64,000 nt of DNA, from assembly GCF_004134775.1 (NCBI RefSeq), contig NZ_SDOZ01000002.1:592004-656003 (forward strand), given 5' to 3'. The notes under the pieces were generated by a model, which worked only from the letters and a program-made list of their open reading frames with translations, was not told where the DNA came from and searched no databases. Origin of the DNA: Candidatus Borkfalkia ceftriaxoniphila. Lineage in GTDB: Bacteria > Bacillota > Clostridia > Christensenellales > Borkfalkiaceae. Shown in pieces: positions 1 through 8,935 of this stretch (positions are counted from its first letter, which is position 1; each line of letters begins with the position of its first letter). Position numbers and translations under genes: made by a program.

Positions 1-793
1 CGCCGTGCAAAATACCATACGCGAACTTTCCGCCCTTTCGCCCGATTACATTTCCGTAACCTGCTCGGCGGGCGGCTCGAACAACGCGGGCACGGCGGGC
101 ATCGCCAAACTCGTGAAAGAGTGCGGCGTGGAGCCGCTGGCGCACGTGACCTGCCTGCATTCGGACAAAGCCGCCGTGGAAGCGGCGCTTGCGGAACTTT
201 CCCGAAACGGCGTGCAAAACATACTCGCTCTGCGCGGCGACCGCATCGAGGGGCGCCCTCTCTCGCCCGATTTCCGCTACGCGAGCGATCTCGTTTCCTT
301 TATCCGCGCGCAGGGCTATGCGTTCGATATCGCGGCGGCGTGCTATCCCGAAGGGCATCCCGAGAGCGAAAACGTGCGCGAGGATATCCGCAATTTGAAA
401 ATCAAAGTGGACGCGGGCGTGAGCCATCTCAATACGCAACTCTTTTTCGACAACGAGGACTTTTTCCGCTTTATGGAATTGTGCGGCGTGGCGGGCATCG
501 ACGTGCCAGTACAGGCGGGCGTGATGCCGCTCGTGAAAAAAAATCACGTCGACCGCATCGTGGCGCTTTCGGGCGGCAAGATCCCCGCGAAGATCTCGCG
601 CATGATCTCCCGCTTTTACGACAAACCCGAAGCGCTGATGGAGGCGGGTATCGCCTATGCCACCGAACAGATCATCGATCTTTTGACTTCGGGCGCGGCG
701 GGCGTGCACCTGTACGTGATGAACAATACCTATGTGGCGCGCAAAATAACCGAGAATATCGGGTATATCCTCGGCGAACTCAACCAACAATAA
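1..793 (+). CDS. metF: Methylenetetrahydrofolate reductase (MetF), 5' end outside window
   Basis: This is the C-terminal three quarters or more of a MetF-type reductase, which reduces 5,10-methylene-THF to 5-methyl-THF with a flavin cofactor. The reading frame is open to the window edge (codons from base 2), and the first visible residues (AVQNTIRELSALSPDYISVT) match the stretch shortly after the usual N-terminal FEFFPPK motif, so the GTG at base 5 is internal. The TIM-barrel motifs YISVTCSAGGS and ILALRGDR are present, as is the family segment FDNEDFFRF. It lies 4 nt before the MetH activation gene, and its product is the methyl donor for MetH two genes downstream. Family assignment is firm; the true start cannot be seen. 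Confidence 0.93.
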   Translation, partial: AVQNTIRELSALSPDYISVTCSAGGSNNAGTAGIAKLVKECGVEPLAHVTCLHSDKAAVEAALAELSRNGVQNILALRGDRIEGRPLSPDFRYASDLVSFIRAQGYAFDIAAACYPEGHPESENVREDIRNLKIKVDAGVSHLNTQLFFDNEDFFRFMELCGVAGIDVPVQAGVMPLVKKNHVDRIVALSGGKIPAKISRMISRFYDKPEALMEAGIAYATEQIIDLLTSGAAGVHLYVMNNTYVARKITENIGYILGELNQQ

Positions 794-797
794 TTAT

Positions 798-1439
798 ATG
801 GAAATACGGCAAACCGAACTTCTCCGTTACCTCGGCTGGAAGGGACAGGAATTCGACGAAACCCTGCAAAACAAACTCGAAGAGGCGGCGAAACGCTGCA
901 TGGAACTCGCGCGGCCGCGCTGCGTGGTGAAAAAATTCGCAATCGGCCCCGATATGCGCATCGCGGGAGATTTCGCTTTGGAGGGACAAGACGTCGCCGC
1001 GCATCTTGCGGGCTGTACGGAACTGTATCTGTTCGCCGCGACCGTAGGCGCGGACGCGGAGCGGGAAATCTCGCGCCTGTTCGCGGCGGGAAAGGCGAAC
1101 GACGCCCTGCTTTTAGACAGCGCCGCGACCTGCGCCGTAGAAAGTTATGCGGACGAGATCTGCGAGGATCTGCAAGCGGGCGAAACATTCGCCCTGACCG
1201 AACGCTTTTCCTGCGGATACGGGGATTTTCCCCTTTCCGCCCAGCCGAAGATCCTGCGGCTTCTTTCCGCCGACACCAAGATCGGCCTGTGCTCGGACGA
1301 AAGTTTTCTCTTGTCCCCGCAGAAATCGGTGACGGCGCTCATCGGCGTGACAAAGCAAAGCGCGCCCGAAAAAAAACACGGGTGCGGCAATAAGTGCGGA
1401 AACTGCAAGCACGGCGGCTGCGCTTACAGAAAGGAATGA
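798..1439 (+). CDS. Stand-alone MetH reactivation-domain protein
   Basis: This 213-residue protein resembles the C-terminal activation domain of cobalamin-dependent methionine synthase, which uses SAM and an electron donor to rescue oxidised cob(II)alamin. The segment RFSCGYGDFPLS (about residues 135-146) corresponds to the SAM-binding R-x-x-x-G-Y motif. The tail ends in a Cys-rich stretch, HGCGNKCGNCKHGGC, with four cysteines that could bind metal or a cluster (inference). The next gene, metH, lacks this domain, so the two form a split enzyme. No convincing Shine-Dalgarno precedes the ATG, and the 4-nt gap from metF suggests translational coupling. Function is well supported by family and context. 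Confidence 0.88.
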   Translation: MEIRQTELLRYLGWKGQEFDETLQNKLEEAAKRCMELARPRCVVKKFAIGPDMRIAGDFALEGQDVAAHLAGCTELYLFAATVGADAEREISRLFAAGKANDALLLDSAATCAVESYADEICEDLQAGETFALTERFSCGYGDFPLSAQPKILRLLSADTKIGLCSDESFLLSPQKSVTALIGVTKQSAPEKKHGCGNKCGNCKHGGCAYRKE

Positions 1440-1442
1440 TCC

Positions 1443-3791
1443 ATGCGATTTAAAGATTTTTTACAAGAGAATATCGTCGTGTTCGACGGCGCTTTCGGCA
1501 CCATGCTGCAAAGAGAAACGAGCGTCGGCACCCTTCCCGAACTCGTCAATATCGAAAGGCCCGATCTCGTTTTAAAGATCCACCGCCAATACGCCGCCGC
1601 GGGCGCGGACGTGATCTCGGCGGATACCTTCGGCGCGAACGCCTACAAAGCGGGAAGTTATGAACTTTCCGGAAAACTCATCCGCGCGGGCGTGAAACTG
1701 GCGCGCGAGGCTGCGAAGGACAAGTTCGTCGCGCTCGATTTAGGCCCCGTGGGAAAACTCATGGAGCCTGCGGGTCCCATGACCTTCGACGAGGCGTACG
1801 ATATTTTCGCGCACGCCGTCGAGGCGGGAAAAGAGGGCGCTGATTTGATCCTCCTCGAAACCATGACCGATCTTTACGAACTGAAAGCCGCCCTTCTGGC
1901 GGCGAGGGAGCACAGCGATCTCCCCGTGATCGCCTCGATGACCTTCGAACAGAACCTGCGCACCTTTATGGGCTGCGACGCGGTTTGCTACGCGCTGACC
2001 GCCTCGCCGCTCGCGGACGCGATCGGCGTGAACTGCTCGCTCGGTCCCGCACAACTTCTGCCCGTCGCGGAAAAGATTCTGGAGTTTACCGACAAGCCCG
2101 TTATCATGCAGGCAAACGCGGGACTTCCCGACGCGGCGGGAAATTACAACGTGAGCGCGGACGAATTTGCGCGCGCGTGTGAAGGGTTTATCGAAAAGGG
2201 CGTGCGCATCGTGGGCGGCTGCTGCGGCACCACGCCCGAATATATCCGTAAACTGCGAGAGATCGCGGACGCTGCCAAACCGCAGCCGACGCCGTTCAGA
2301 CGCGTATCCGCGGTGTGTTCGGCGAGAAAGCGCGTCGTCGTCGACGGCGTGAAGGTGATCGGAGAGCGCATCAATCCCACGGGCAAAAAGGCGATGAAAG
2401 CGGCGCTACTTACGGGCGACACGGATTTCATTTCCCGCCAGGCGCTCGAACAGGCGGAGGCGGGCGCGGAAATTCTGGACGTGAACGCGGGGCTGCCCGA
2501 GATCGACGAAACAAAGACGCTCGTCAAAATCGTCAGGCATTTGCAGACGGTGACCGACCTTCCCCTCCAGATCGATTGCGGCAAGGCGGACGCCATAGAA
2601 AAGGCGCTCCGTTATTATTGCGGCAAGGCGATCGTAAACTCCGTCAACGGCGAGGATAAGGTGATGGACGCGATCCTCCCCCACGTCGCGCGCTACGGCG
2701 CCGCCGTCGTGGGGCTGACCATAGACGAAAAAGGGATCCCGAAAACGTGCGCGGAGCGCGTCGCCATCGCGGAAAAGATCATCGCGCGCGCCAAAGAATA
2801 CGGCATCCCCGAAGAGGACGTGTACATCGACTGTCTTACCCTGACCGTGAGCGCCGAACAGGCGCAGGCGAAAGAAACGCTGGCGGCGATCGCCGAGATC
2901 AAGCGCCGCCATAACGTAAAGACGGTGCTGGGGGTGAGCAACATTTCCTTCGGGCTCCCCGCCCGCCCCGTCGTCAACCACGCGTTCCTTCTCGCCGCCC
3001 TGTACGCGGGGCTGGATCTGCCCATTTTAAACCCGAACGTCGCCGAAAACAGGCAGGCGGTCGCGGCGTTCAACGTGCTGACGGGACGGGATACCAACTG
3101 CGCCGCCTTTACGCAAATGTTCGCAGCCGCTCCCGAACCCGCGCAAAAGAGCGCGCCCCTTTCGGACGGCAAGGCGGAGCGGGATATATTTTACTGTATC
3201 GAAAAGGGCCTGCCCCGCGCCCGCGCGGCAACGGCGGAACTTTTAAAGGAACGCGAACCGCTTGCCGTCATCAACGAATTTCTGATCCCCGCGCTCAATA
3301 AAGTGGGAGATCTGTTCGAGAGCGGGAAATTGTTCCTGCCCCAACTCATCGCCGCGGCGGAGAGCGCAAAGGGATGTTTCGAAGAGGTGAAACTGCACTT
3401 CAAAGGGGGCGAAAGCGCAAATCGGGGAACCATCGTGCTCGCCACCGTACAGGGCGACGTGCACGACATCGGCAAAAACATCGTCAAGACGGTTTTGGAA
3501 AATTACGGCTACGCCATTCTCGATCTGGGTAAAAACGTGCCCTGCGAACTGGTCGCGGAAACCTGCCGCAAGCAAAACGTGCGCCTTTGCGGACTTTCCG
3601 CGCTGATGACGACGACCGTGCCCAATATGGAAGAAACGATCCGACTGCTCCGCGCGGCGTGCCCGCGCTGTAAGGTGATGGTCGGCGGCGCGGTGCTCAG
3701 CGAAGAGTACGCGAAAAAGATCGGCGCCGACTTTTACGCCAAGGACGCCAACGCGAGCGTAAAGATCGCCGAAGAGGTGTTCGGAAAATGA
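1443..3791 (+). CDS. metH: Cobalamin-dependent methionine synthase, core lacking activation domain
   Basis: This 782-residue protein transfers a methyl group from 5-methyl-THF via methylcobalamin to homocysteine. Domains in order are: homocysteine methyltransferase barrel (about 1-285) with zinc ligands Cys198 (GVNCSLGP) and Cys260/Cys261 (GGCCGTTPEY); pterin-binding barrel (about 305-555, starting VIGERINPTGKK); helical cap (about 590-665); and B12-binding Rossmann domain with the DVHDIG motif, whose His674 is the expected lower axial cobalt ligand. The approximately 330-residue activation domain of E. coli MetH is absent and is supplied by the preceding gene, 3 nt upstream. A strong terminator follows directly. 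Confidence 0.96.
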   Translation: MRFKDFLQENIVVFDGAFGTMLQRETSVGTLPELVNIERPDLVLKIHRQYAAAGADVISADTFGANAYKAGSYELSGKLIRAGVKLAREAAKDKFVALDLGPVGKLMEPAGPMTFDEAYDIFAHAVEAGKEGADLILLETMTDLYELKAALLAAREHSDLPVIASMTFEQNLRTFMGCDAVCYALTASPLADAIGVNCSLGPAQLLPVAEKILEFTDKPVIMQANAGLPDAAGNYNVSADEFARACEGFIEKGVRIVGGCCGTTPEYIRKLREIADAAKPQPTPFRRVSAVCSARKRVVVDGVKVIGERINPTGKKAMKAALLTGDTDFISRQALEQAEAGAEILDVNAGLPEIDETKTLVKIVRHLQTVTDLPLQIDCGKADAIEKALRYYCGKAIVNSVNGEDKVMDAILPHVARYGAAVVGLTIDEKGIPKTCAERVAIAEKIIARAKEYGIPEEDVYIDCLTLTVSAEQAQAKETLAAIAEIKRRHNVKTVLGVSNISFGLPARPVVNHAFLLAALYAGLDLPILNPNVAENRQAVAAFNVLTGRDTNCAAFTQMFAAAPEPAQKSAPLSDGKAERDIFYCIEKGLPRARAATAELLKEREPLAVINEFLIPALNKVGDLFESGKLFLPQLIAAAESAKGCFEEVKLHFKGGESANRGTIVLATVQGDVHDIGKNIVKTVLENYGYAILDLGKNVPCELVAETCRKQNVRLCGLSALMTTTVPNMEETIRLLRAACPRCKVMVGGAVLSEEYAKKIGADFYAKDANASVKIAEEVFGK

Positions 3792-3792
3792 A

Positions 3793-3830
3793 AAGGACCG
3801 CGAAGGATAATTCTTCGCGGTCCTTTTATT
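3793..3830 (+). terminator. Intrinsic terminator after metH
   Basis: The stem AAGGACCGCGAAG...CTTCGCGGTCCTT has a short loop and is followed by TTTATT, immediately after the metH stop codon. It ends the metF-activation-metH operon. Confidence 0.85.
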
Positions 3831-3845
3831 CTGCGATAAAATGAA

Positions 3846-3879
3846 TCGGGCACAGTTTCTTTGCAGAAACTGTGCCCGA
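3846..3879. repeat. Perfect 15-bp-arm palindrome with 4-nt loop
   Basis: Arms 3846-3860 and 3865-3879 are perfectly complementary (TCGGGCACAGTTTCT with AGAAACTGTGCCCGA) around TTGC. It lies just past the metH terminator and has no T-run on either side, so it is not a standard intrinsic terminator. I saw no second copy in the window. It could be a back-up terminator for the minus strand, a protein site, or a dispersed repeat. Confidence 0.6.
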
Positions 3880-4186
3880 CCCATTATATGATAAGGGGGA
3901 AAATGATGAGCTATAGAAGGTAACCACACGGAAGGCATTCCGTCTTTCGTTTGATTACACGTATATTTTAATCGATTTTACCCAAAAAGTCCAGCAAAAA
4001 AAAACTTTTTTTAAAATTTTTCGGTTCTTTATTTTATTAACATTTTTTGTTTGAATTAATCATTTTTTCGACAAATATTTCTATATTATGGCTTTTTTGT
4101 CTATATTTAACATTATTAATTGTTTTTTCGGTTATCAAAAATGATAAGAAACAGAAATATTTATGCAAATTAACATTTTCTGCCGG
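3880..4186. other. AT-rich intergenic gap, no gene seen
   Basis: These 307 bases lie between the convergent metH and spmB genes and are strikingly AT-rich with long A and T runs (for example 4004-4021 and 4040-4080). The only other structure I see is a small hairpin near 3932-3947 (ACGGAA/TTCCGT). There is no credible ORF, tRNA or promoter. Confidence 0.5.
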
Positions 4187-4699
4187 CTAAAAAAAACGGC
4201 ATAGGAAACAGCCGAACACGAGCGCGATGAAGTTGGCGCATAGGGCGATGGCGATGGGGACGGCGAGTTTTTTTTCCCTGACCGAAGCAAAGTATACCGC
4301 CGCCACGTAAAAGACCGTTTCGCTCGAACCGTACGCGACGCAGGCACAGCGGGCGATATAACTGTCCGCGCCGTATTTTTGAAAAATTTCCGAAAGGAGC
4401 GCGGTGGCGCCGCTGCCCGAAAACGGCTTGACCAGCGCGAGTTTTCCGATTTCCTCCGGCACGCCGACCAGCCGAAAGACGGGCGCGAGCAGACTTTGCA
4501 GTCCGTCGGAAAGCCCGCTCGCCTCAAACAACTGACTGAGGATCAATACTGCGGCGACGAACGGAAACAGCGACACGACGAGCGGGATCGCCCCCTTTAC
4601 GCCCTCGGCGAAACTGTCGTACACCTTCACTTTGCGGATCGCCGCGACGATGAACACCACGACGAAGAGCGCGGGGATCAGATAGACGAACAGATTCAT
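4187..4699 (-). CDS. spmB: Spore maturation protein B
   Basis: This 170-residue integral membrane protein of the SpmB family (nucleoside-recognition/Gate domain) acts with SpmA in spore core dehydration. It has about four or five hydrophobic segments, and the family-typical segment LVKPFSGSGATALL (about residues 89-102) is present, followed by YGSSETVFYVAAVYF. It starts with ATG inside the 3' end of spmA (4-nt ATGA overlap), showing translational coupling. Its presence implies the organism, or its recent ancestor, makes endospores. Assignment is firm; no promoter of its own is expected. Confidence 0.94.
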   Translation of the reverse strand: MNLFVYLIPALFVVVFIVAAIRKVKVYDSFAEGVKGAIPLVVSLFPFVAAVLILSQLFEASGLSDGLQSLLAPVFRLVGVPEEIGKLALVKPFSGSGATALLSEIFQKYGADSYIARCACVAYGSSETVFYVAAVYFASVREKKLAVPIAIALCANFIALVFGCFLCRFF

Positions 4700-5253
4700 G
4701 TCTTGTTTCTCCCGTACACGAGTTTGACCGCGAGGATCCCGAGGATCAGCGCCGCGGCGCCCGAAACGAGCACGGGCAGCAAAATATCATAGGGCGCGGC
4801 GGAATTGTACTGCGCGCGCAGGGCGATGACCGTCGTGGGCAGAAGTTGAATGCTCGCGGTATTCACGACAAAGAGCATGGACTTGCAGTATGCGGGGCTG
4901 CCGATGCCGTCCAGCCGTTCCATGGCGGAAACGCCCGCGGGCGTGGCAGCGCCGCCCATGCCCAGCATGTTTGCCGTCACGTTGACGGTGATCAGCCCCA
5001 GCGCCGTTTCATCGCTCACGCGGAACAATCGGGACATGGCGGGCTTGACCAATTTGGAAAAGCCGTTCAAAATCCCGCAATGCTCGCACACCTTCAAAAA
5101 GCCGAGCCATACAGCGTACACCGAAACGAGCGCGACCGACAGCGTGACCGCGTTCCCCGCCCCTTCCAAAAGAGCCGGAAGAAAGGCGTCGGGAGATCTG
5201 ACCGCCACGGCGACGGCAGAAAGTATAAACATCGCTAAAAATAAAATATTCAA
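4696..5253 (-). CDS. spmA: Spore maturation protein A
   Basis: SpmA partners SpmB in spore dehydration and is an integral membrane protein. The motif NVTANMLGMGGAATPAG is the SpmA signature, and VVNTASIQLLPTTVIALR matches the family's C-terminal half. The frame is open further upstream to 5361, but those residues are not SpmA-like and would overlap the divergent metG promoter. I choose TTG at 5253 (LNILFLAMF...), which has GGGGTGG about 7 nt upstream and gives a protein of about 185 residues, close to the family's usual size. No clear vegetative promoter is visible, as expected for a sporulation gene. The start is moderately sure, the identity firm. Confidence 0.9.
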   Translation of the reverse strand: MNILFLAMFILSAVAVAVRSPDAFLPALLEGAGNAVTLSVALVSVYAVWLGFLKVCEHCGILNGFSKLVKPAMSRLFRVSDETALGLITVNVTANMLGMGGAATPAGVSAMERLDGIGSPAYCKSMLFVVNTASIQLLPTTVIALRAQYNSAAPYDILLPVLVSGAAALILGILAVKLVYGRNKT

Positions 5254-5316
5254 GGAAAAACCACCCCGCTCATTGAATTTTATGCGCAAAAGCGGGAGGA
5301 TATGCCCGAAAAAAAT

Positions 5317-5345
5317 TTTACTTTGCGGCGTAAATGCGATATAAT
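5317..5345 (+). promoter_or_regulatory. metG promoter
   Basis: A -35 TTTACT (5317-5322), a 17-bp spacer and a -10 TATAAT (5340-5345) lie 29 nt before the metG ATG; GGAG at 5365-5368 is the ribosome site. The leader is too short for a T-box. Confidence 0.8.
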
Positions 5346-5374
5346 ACAGGAGAATAATCAAAACGGAGTCAGTT

Positions 5375-7333
5375 ATGAGCGAGAAAAAACCTTATTATAT
5401 TACGACCGCGATCGCGTACACCTCCTCCAAGCCGCACATCGGCAACACGTACGAGATCGTGCTGACCGACTGCCTCGCGCGCTTCAAACGCAAAGAGGGA
5501 TACGACGTGCGCTTTCAGACGGGCACGGACGAGCACGGACAGAAGATCGAGGACAAGGCGAAAGAGCAGAACGTCACGCCCAAACAATTCGTGGACAAAG
5601 TGGCGGGGCAGATCCGCGAGATCTGGGACCTGATGAACGTTTCCTACGACCGCTTTATCCGCACCACAGACGTCGACCATGAAACGCAGGTGCAGAAGAT
5701 CTTTAAAAAACTGTACGATCAGGGCGATATTTATAAGAGCGAATACGAAGGGCTGTACTGCACGCCCTGCGAATCCTTCTGGACGCCCTCGCAACTCGTA
5801 GACGGCAAGTGCCCCGACTGCGGGCGCGAAGTCAAGCCCGCCAAGGAAGAGGCGTATTTCTTCAAAATGAGCAAGTACGCGCCCAAACTCATCGAATATA
5901 TCGAGAGCCACCCCGATTTCATTCAGCCCGCTTCGCGCAAGAACGAAATGATGAACAACTTTTTAAAGCCCGGCTTGCAGGATCTGTGCGTTTCGCGCTC
6001 CACTTTCCGCTGGGGCATTCCCGTTTCCTTCGACAGCCGCCACGTCGTGTACGTTTGGCTGGACGCGCTGACCAACTATATCACGGGACTCGGTTACGAC
6101 GCCGACGGCAACAGCGGCGAACTGTTCGAAAAATACTGGCCCGCCGACGCGCATATCATCGGCAAGGATATCATCCGCTTTCACACCATCTACTGGCCCA
6201 TCTTTCTGATGGCGCTCGATCTTCCCCTTCCCAAACACGTTTTCGGGCACCCGTGGCTTTTGATGGACGGATTGAAGATGAGCAAATCCCGCGGCAACGT
6301 CATTTACGCCGACGAACTCGTAAAGGTGTTCGGCGTGGACGCGGTGCGCTATTTCGTACTCAATGATATGCCCTACGACAACGACGGCAATATCACCTGG
6401 GAACTCGTCAACGAGCGCGTGAATTCCGACCTCGCCAACAATCTGGGCAATCTCGTCAGCCGCACGGCGGCAATGAGCGGCAAATATTTCGGCGGCGTAT
6501 TGCACGACGCGGGCGAAAGCGAGCCTTTGGACGAGCAACTGAAAAGCGCGGCGGTTTCCCTCTACAAAAAAGTCGCCGCGAAAATGGACGAATTCAAGGT
6601 TTCCGACGCGCTGGACGAAATCTTTTCTCTCCTGCGCCGCTGCAACAAATACATCGACGAAACGGCTCCTTGGGTTTTGGCAAAGGACGAGAGCAAACAG
6701 GCGCGCCTTGCCACCGTTTTATATAATCTTTCCGAATGTATCGTCATCGCCGCCTCGCTGCTCTCGCCCTTCTTGCCTGAAACCGCGGAAAAGATCGCCA
6801 AAATATTCGGCTGTTCCCTGCGCAATTTCGACAGGCTCGATACGTTCGGGCTTTTGCCCGACGGCACGAAAGTGATCGCGGACGCGGAAAAACTGTTCAT
6901 GCGCCGGGATTATAAGGACGTGGAGGCGAAATACGCGGCGATGCACCCCGAAACCGAGCAAAAGAGCGCGCCCGAACAAAAGAAAAAGAACGAACCCGCA
7001 TACCCCGCGGAAATTTCCATCGACGATTTCGCCAAAGTAAAAATGCAGATCGCGGAGGTGATCGCCTGCGAAAAGGTGGAAAAATCCGACAAACTGTTAA
7101 AATCTACCGTAAAGATCGGCGCGGAAACGCGCACGGTGGTGAGCGGCATCGCGAAATTCTATACCCCCGAAGAGATGATAGGCAAGAAAGTGGTGATGAT
7201 CACCAACTTGAAGCCCGCAAAACTGCGCGGCATCGTCAGCGAGGGCATGATCCTCTGCGCCGAAAACGAGCGGGGAGAACTGCGGCTTCTCGCTCCCGAA
7301 AAGGATATCGAGGACGGCAGCGGCATTTTTTAA
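5375..7333 (+). CDS. metG: Methionyl-tRNA synthetase with C-terminal tRNA-binding domain
   Basis: This 652-residue class I synthetase charges tRNA-Met. It shows the HIGH-type motif KPHIGN (His21), the KMSKS motif at about residue 301 (LKMSKSRGN), and a zinc knuckle CTPC...CPDC at about residues 130-150. The last 110 residues (from about ISIDDFAKVKMQIAEV) form the EMAP/Trbp111-type tRNA-binding OB domain. It starts with a good Shine-Dalgarno and is followed 9 nt later by tatD, so the two and the radical SAM gene probably share a transcript, a common metG-tatD arrangement in Firmicutes. Confidence 0.97.
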   Translation: MSEKKPYYITTAIAYTSSKPHIGNTYEIVLTDCLARFKRKEGYDVRFQTGTDEHGQKIEDKAKEQNVTPKQFVDKVAGQIREIWDLMNVSYDRFIRTTDVDHETQVQKIFKKLYDQGDIYKSEYEGLYCTPCESFWTPSQLVDGKCPDCGREVKPAKEEAYFFKMSKYAPKLIEYIESHPDFIQPASRKNEMMNNFLKPGLQDLCVSRSTFRWGIPVSFDSRHVVYVWLDALTNYITGLGYDADGNSGELFEKYWPADAHIIGKDIIRFHTIYWPIFLMALDLPLPKHVFGHPWLLMDGLKMSKSRGNVIYADELVKVFGVDAVRYFVLNDMPYDNDGNITWELVNERVNSDLANNLGNLVSRTAAMSGKYFGGVLHDAGESEPLDEQLKSAAVSLYKKVAAKMDEFKVSDALDEIFSLLRRCNKYIDETAPWVLAKDESKQARLATVLYNLSECIVIAASLLSPFLPETAEKIAKIFGCSLRNFDRLDTFGLLPDGTKVIADAEKLFMRRDYKDVEAKYAAMHPETEQKSAPEQKKKNEPAYPAEISIDDFAKVKMQIAEVIACEKVEKSDKLLKSTVKIGAETRTVVSGIAKFYTPEEMIGKKVVMITNLKPAKLRGIVSEGMILCAENERGELRLLAPEKDIEDGSGIF

Positions 7334-7342
7334 GGAAAAACT

Positions 7343-8122
7343 ATGTATATCGACACGCACGCCCATCTCAATTACGAAAACAAATACGGCGACGAGCGCG
7401 CGCTGATGGAAAACATCCGCGACGCGGGCGTGGACGAAGTGATCGCAGTAGGCTGGGATCTCGCGTCGTCGCGCCTCGCAAAGGCTGTTGCGACTCGATA
7501 CGAGGGCGTATATTTCGCCGCGGGCATTCATCCCTCGGATACCGCGAAAGCGGCGGAGAGCGACTATGACGGCGTCGAGGCGCTACTTTCGGACGAAAAG
7601 GCGGTCGCCGTGGGCGAGATCGGGCTGGATTACCATTACGACGGCACGGACGAGGCGGCGCAAAAGGCCGCGTTCGTGCGGCAGATGGAGATCGCGCACG
7701 CGCACGGGCTGCCCTTTGTCATTCACAGCCGCGACGCGGCGGAAGACACCCTTTCCCTCTTGAAACAAAACCGCGGCAAACTTTTATACGGCGCGGTCAT
7801 GCACTGCTTTTCGGGCAGCGCGGAAACGGCGAAAGAACTGTTGAAACTGGGGCTGTATATTTCCTTTGCGGGGCCCGTCACCTTCAAAAACGCGAAGAAA
7901 CTGGCGGAAACGGCGAAAATCGTGCCTTCCGACAGGATCTTGGCGGAAACAGACTGCCCCTATCTCGCGCCCGAACCTTACCGCGGCACGCTGAACACGC
8001 CCGCGAACGTTGCGCTCGTGACGAAAAAACTGGCGGAACTGCGCGGCGAAAGCGTAGAAAAGACCGCGGCGGACATCAAACGGAACGCGCACGCGCTCTT
8101 TTATAAAATGAACCGAGGCTGA
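7343..8122 (+). CDS. tatD: TatD-family metal-dependent hydrolase (DNase)
   Basis: This 259-residue TIM-barrel hydrolase has the TatD metal-binding signature: DTHAHL at the N-terminus (His6, His8), GEIGLDYH in the middle, VIHSRDA, HCFSG, and ETDCPYLAP near the C-terminus. Family members act as Mg-dependent 3'-5' exonucleases, though the physiological substrate is often unknown. It has AAGGA about 7 nt before the ATG. The next gene, 3 nt downstream, is the radical SAM protein that co-occurs with TatD in Firmicutes. Confidence 0.95.
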   Translation: MYIDTHAHLNYENKYGDERALMENIRDAGVDEVIAVGWDLASSRLAKAVATRYEGVYFAAGIHPSDTAKAAESDYDGVEALLSDEKAVAVGEIGLDYHYDGTDEAAQKAAFVRQMEIAHAHGLPFVIHSRDAAEDTLSLLKQNRGKLLYGAVMHCFSGSAETAKELLKLGLYISFAGPVTFKNAKKLAETAKIVPSDRILAETDCPYLAPEPYRGTLNTPANVALVTKKLAELRGESVEKTAADIKRNAHALFYKMNRG

Positions 8123-8125
8123 AAC

Positions 8126-8722
8126 ATGAACACCTACACTTACGAACTGGACGGCAATCTGTACGTCAATCTGACCAACAAATGCACCAACGACTGCGCG
8201 TTTTGCGTGCGGAACGAAAAGGCGAGTTATTACGGATACAAACTCTGGCTGGATAAAGAGCCGACCGCCGAAGAGGTCATAGCGCAGATCCCCGACGTGA
8301 AAAAATACCGCGAGATCGTCTTTTGCGGTTTCGGGGAACCGACCATACGCCTTGCCGAACTTCTGCGCGTGGCGGATTACGTCAAGGGCCGCGGCGGCGT
8401 GACGCGACTGAACACCAACGGACAGGGAAATCTCATTCATAAATGCGATATTACCGCGCAACTTGCTGGGAAAGTGGATAAGATCAACGTGAGCCTCAAC
8501 GAAGCGGACGAGGATTCGTACGAAACGCTGTGCAAACCCGCTTTCGGGAAAGCCGCGTTCGGCGCCTTGCAGGACTTTGCGCGCGGGTGCAAAAAGAACG
8601 GCATCGACGTATGGTTTTCCGTCGTGGACTGCATCGGCGAAGAAAAGATCGCCAAGTGCCGAATGATCGCCGAATCCTGCGGCGTTCCTCTCCGCGTGCG
8701 GGAAATGATCACGGACAGTTAA
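8126..8722 (+). CDS. TatD-linked radical SAM protein
   Basis: This 198-residue protein has a radical SAM cluster motif, Cys20-x3-Cys24-x2-Cys27 (KCTNDCAFC), followed by a GFGEPT segment typical of the SAM-binding GGE-type strand. Size and position directly after tatD match the TatD-associated radical SAM family, whose reaction is not known to me. It is shorter than most radical SAM enzymes and has no extra Fe-S domain (no further Cys clusters). It probably belongs to the metG-tatD transcript and is followed by a terminator at 8737-8767. Confidence 0.88.
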   Translation: MNTYTYELDGNLYVNLTNKCTNDCAFCVRNEKASYYGYKLWLDKEPTAEEVIAQIPDVKKYREIVFCGFGEPTIRLAELLRVADYVKGRGGVTRLNTNGQGNLIHKCDITAQLAGKVDKINVSLNEADEDSYETLCKPAFGKAAFGALQDFARGCKKNGIDVWFSVVDCIGEEKIAKCRMIAESCGVPLRVREMITDS

Positions 8723-8736
8723 AAAAACATATGACG

Positions 8737-8771
8737 AAAAGCCGAAAAATGTCTTTTCGGCTTTTCTTTAT
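8737..8771 (+). terminator. Terminator after metG-tatD-rSAM operon
   Basis: Arms 8737-8749 and 8755-8767 (GAAAAGCCGAAAA with TTTTCGGCTTTTC) form a 13-bp stem around ATGTC, followed by TTTAT. A small second hairpin, CGGGGA/TCCCCG, follows at 8780-8797. Confidence 0.75.
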
Positions 8772-8935
8772 CATTGGTGCGGGGAGATACGTCCCCGTTC
8801 GGCAAAACTCTTATTTTCCGAAAATTCATAGCGTCTCGGACAAAAAGTCTTACCGCTCGTTTCGGATTTATGGAGTTTACAGTACCAGTATGCGGCGCGA
8901 ACCGCCCCGCTATGCGCAAAATCGGGAGGGAATCC

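Noticed and set aside
5254..5374. T-box or SAM riboswitch before metG
   Set aside because: Only about 25 nt separate the likely transcript start and the ATG; no T-box sequence or riboswitch fold can fit.
8774..8935. N-terminal extension of RsmA
   Set aside because: Residues before the TTG at 8936 are not RsmA-like, whereas GGGAGG is ideally placed for that TTG.
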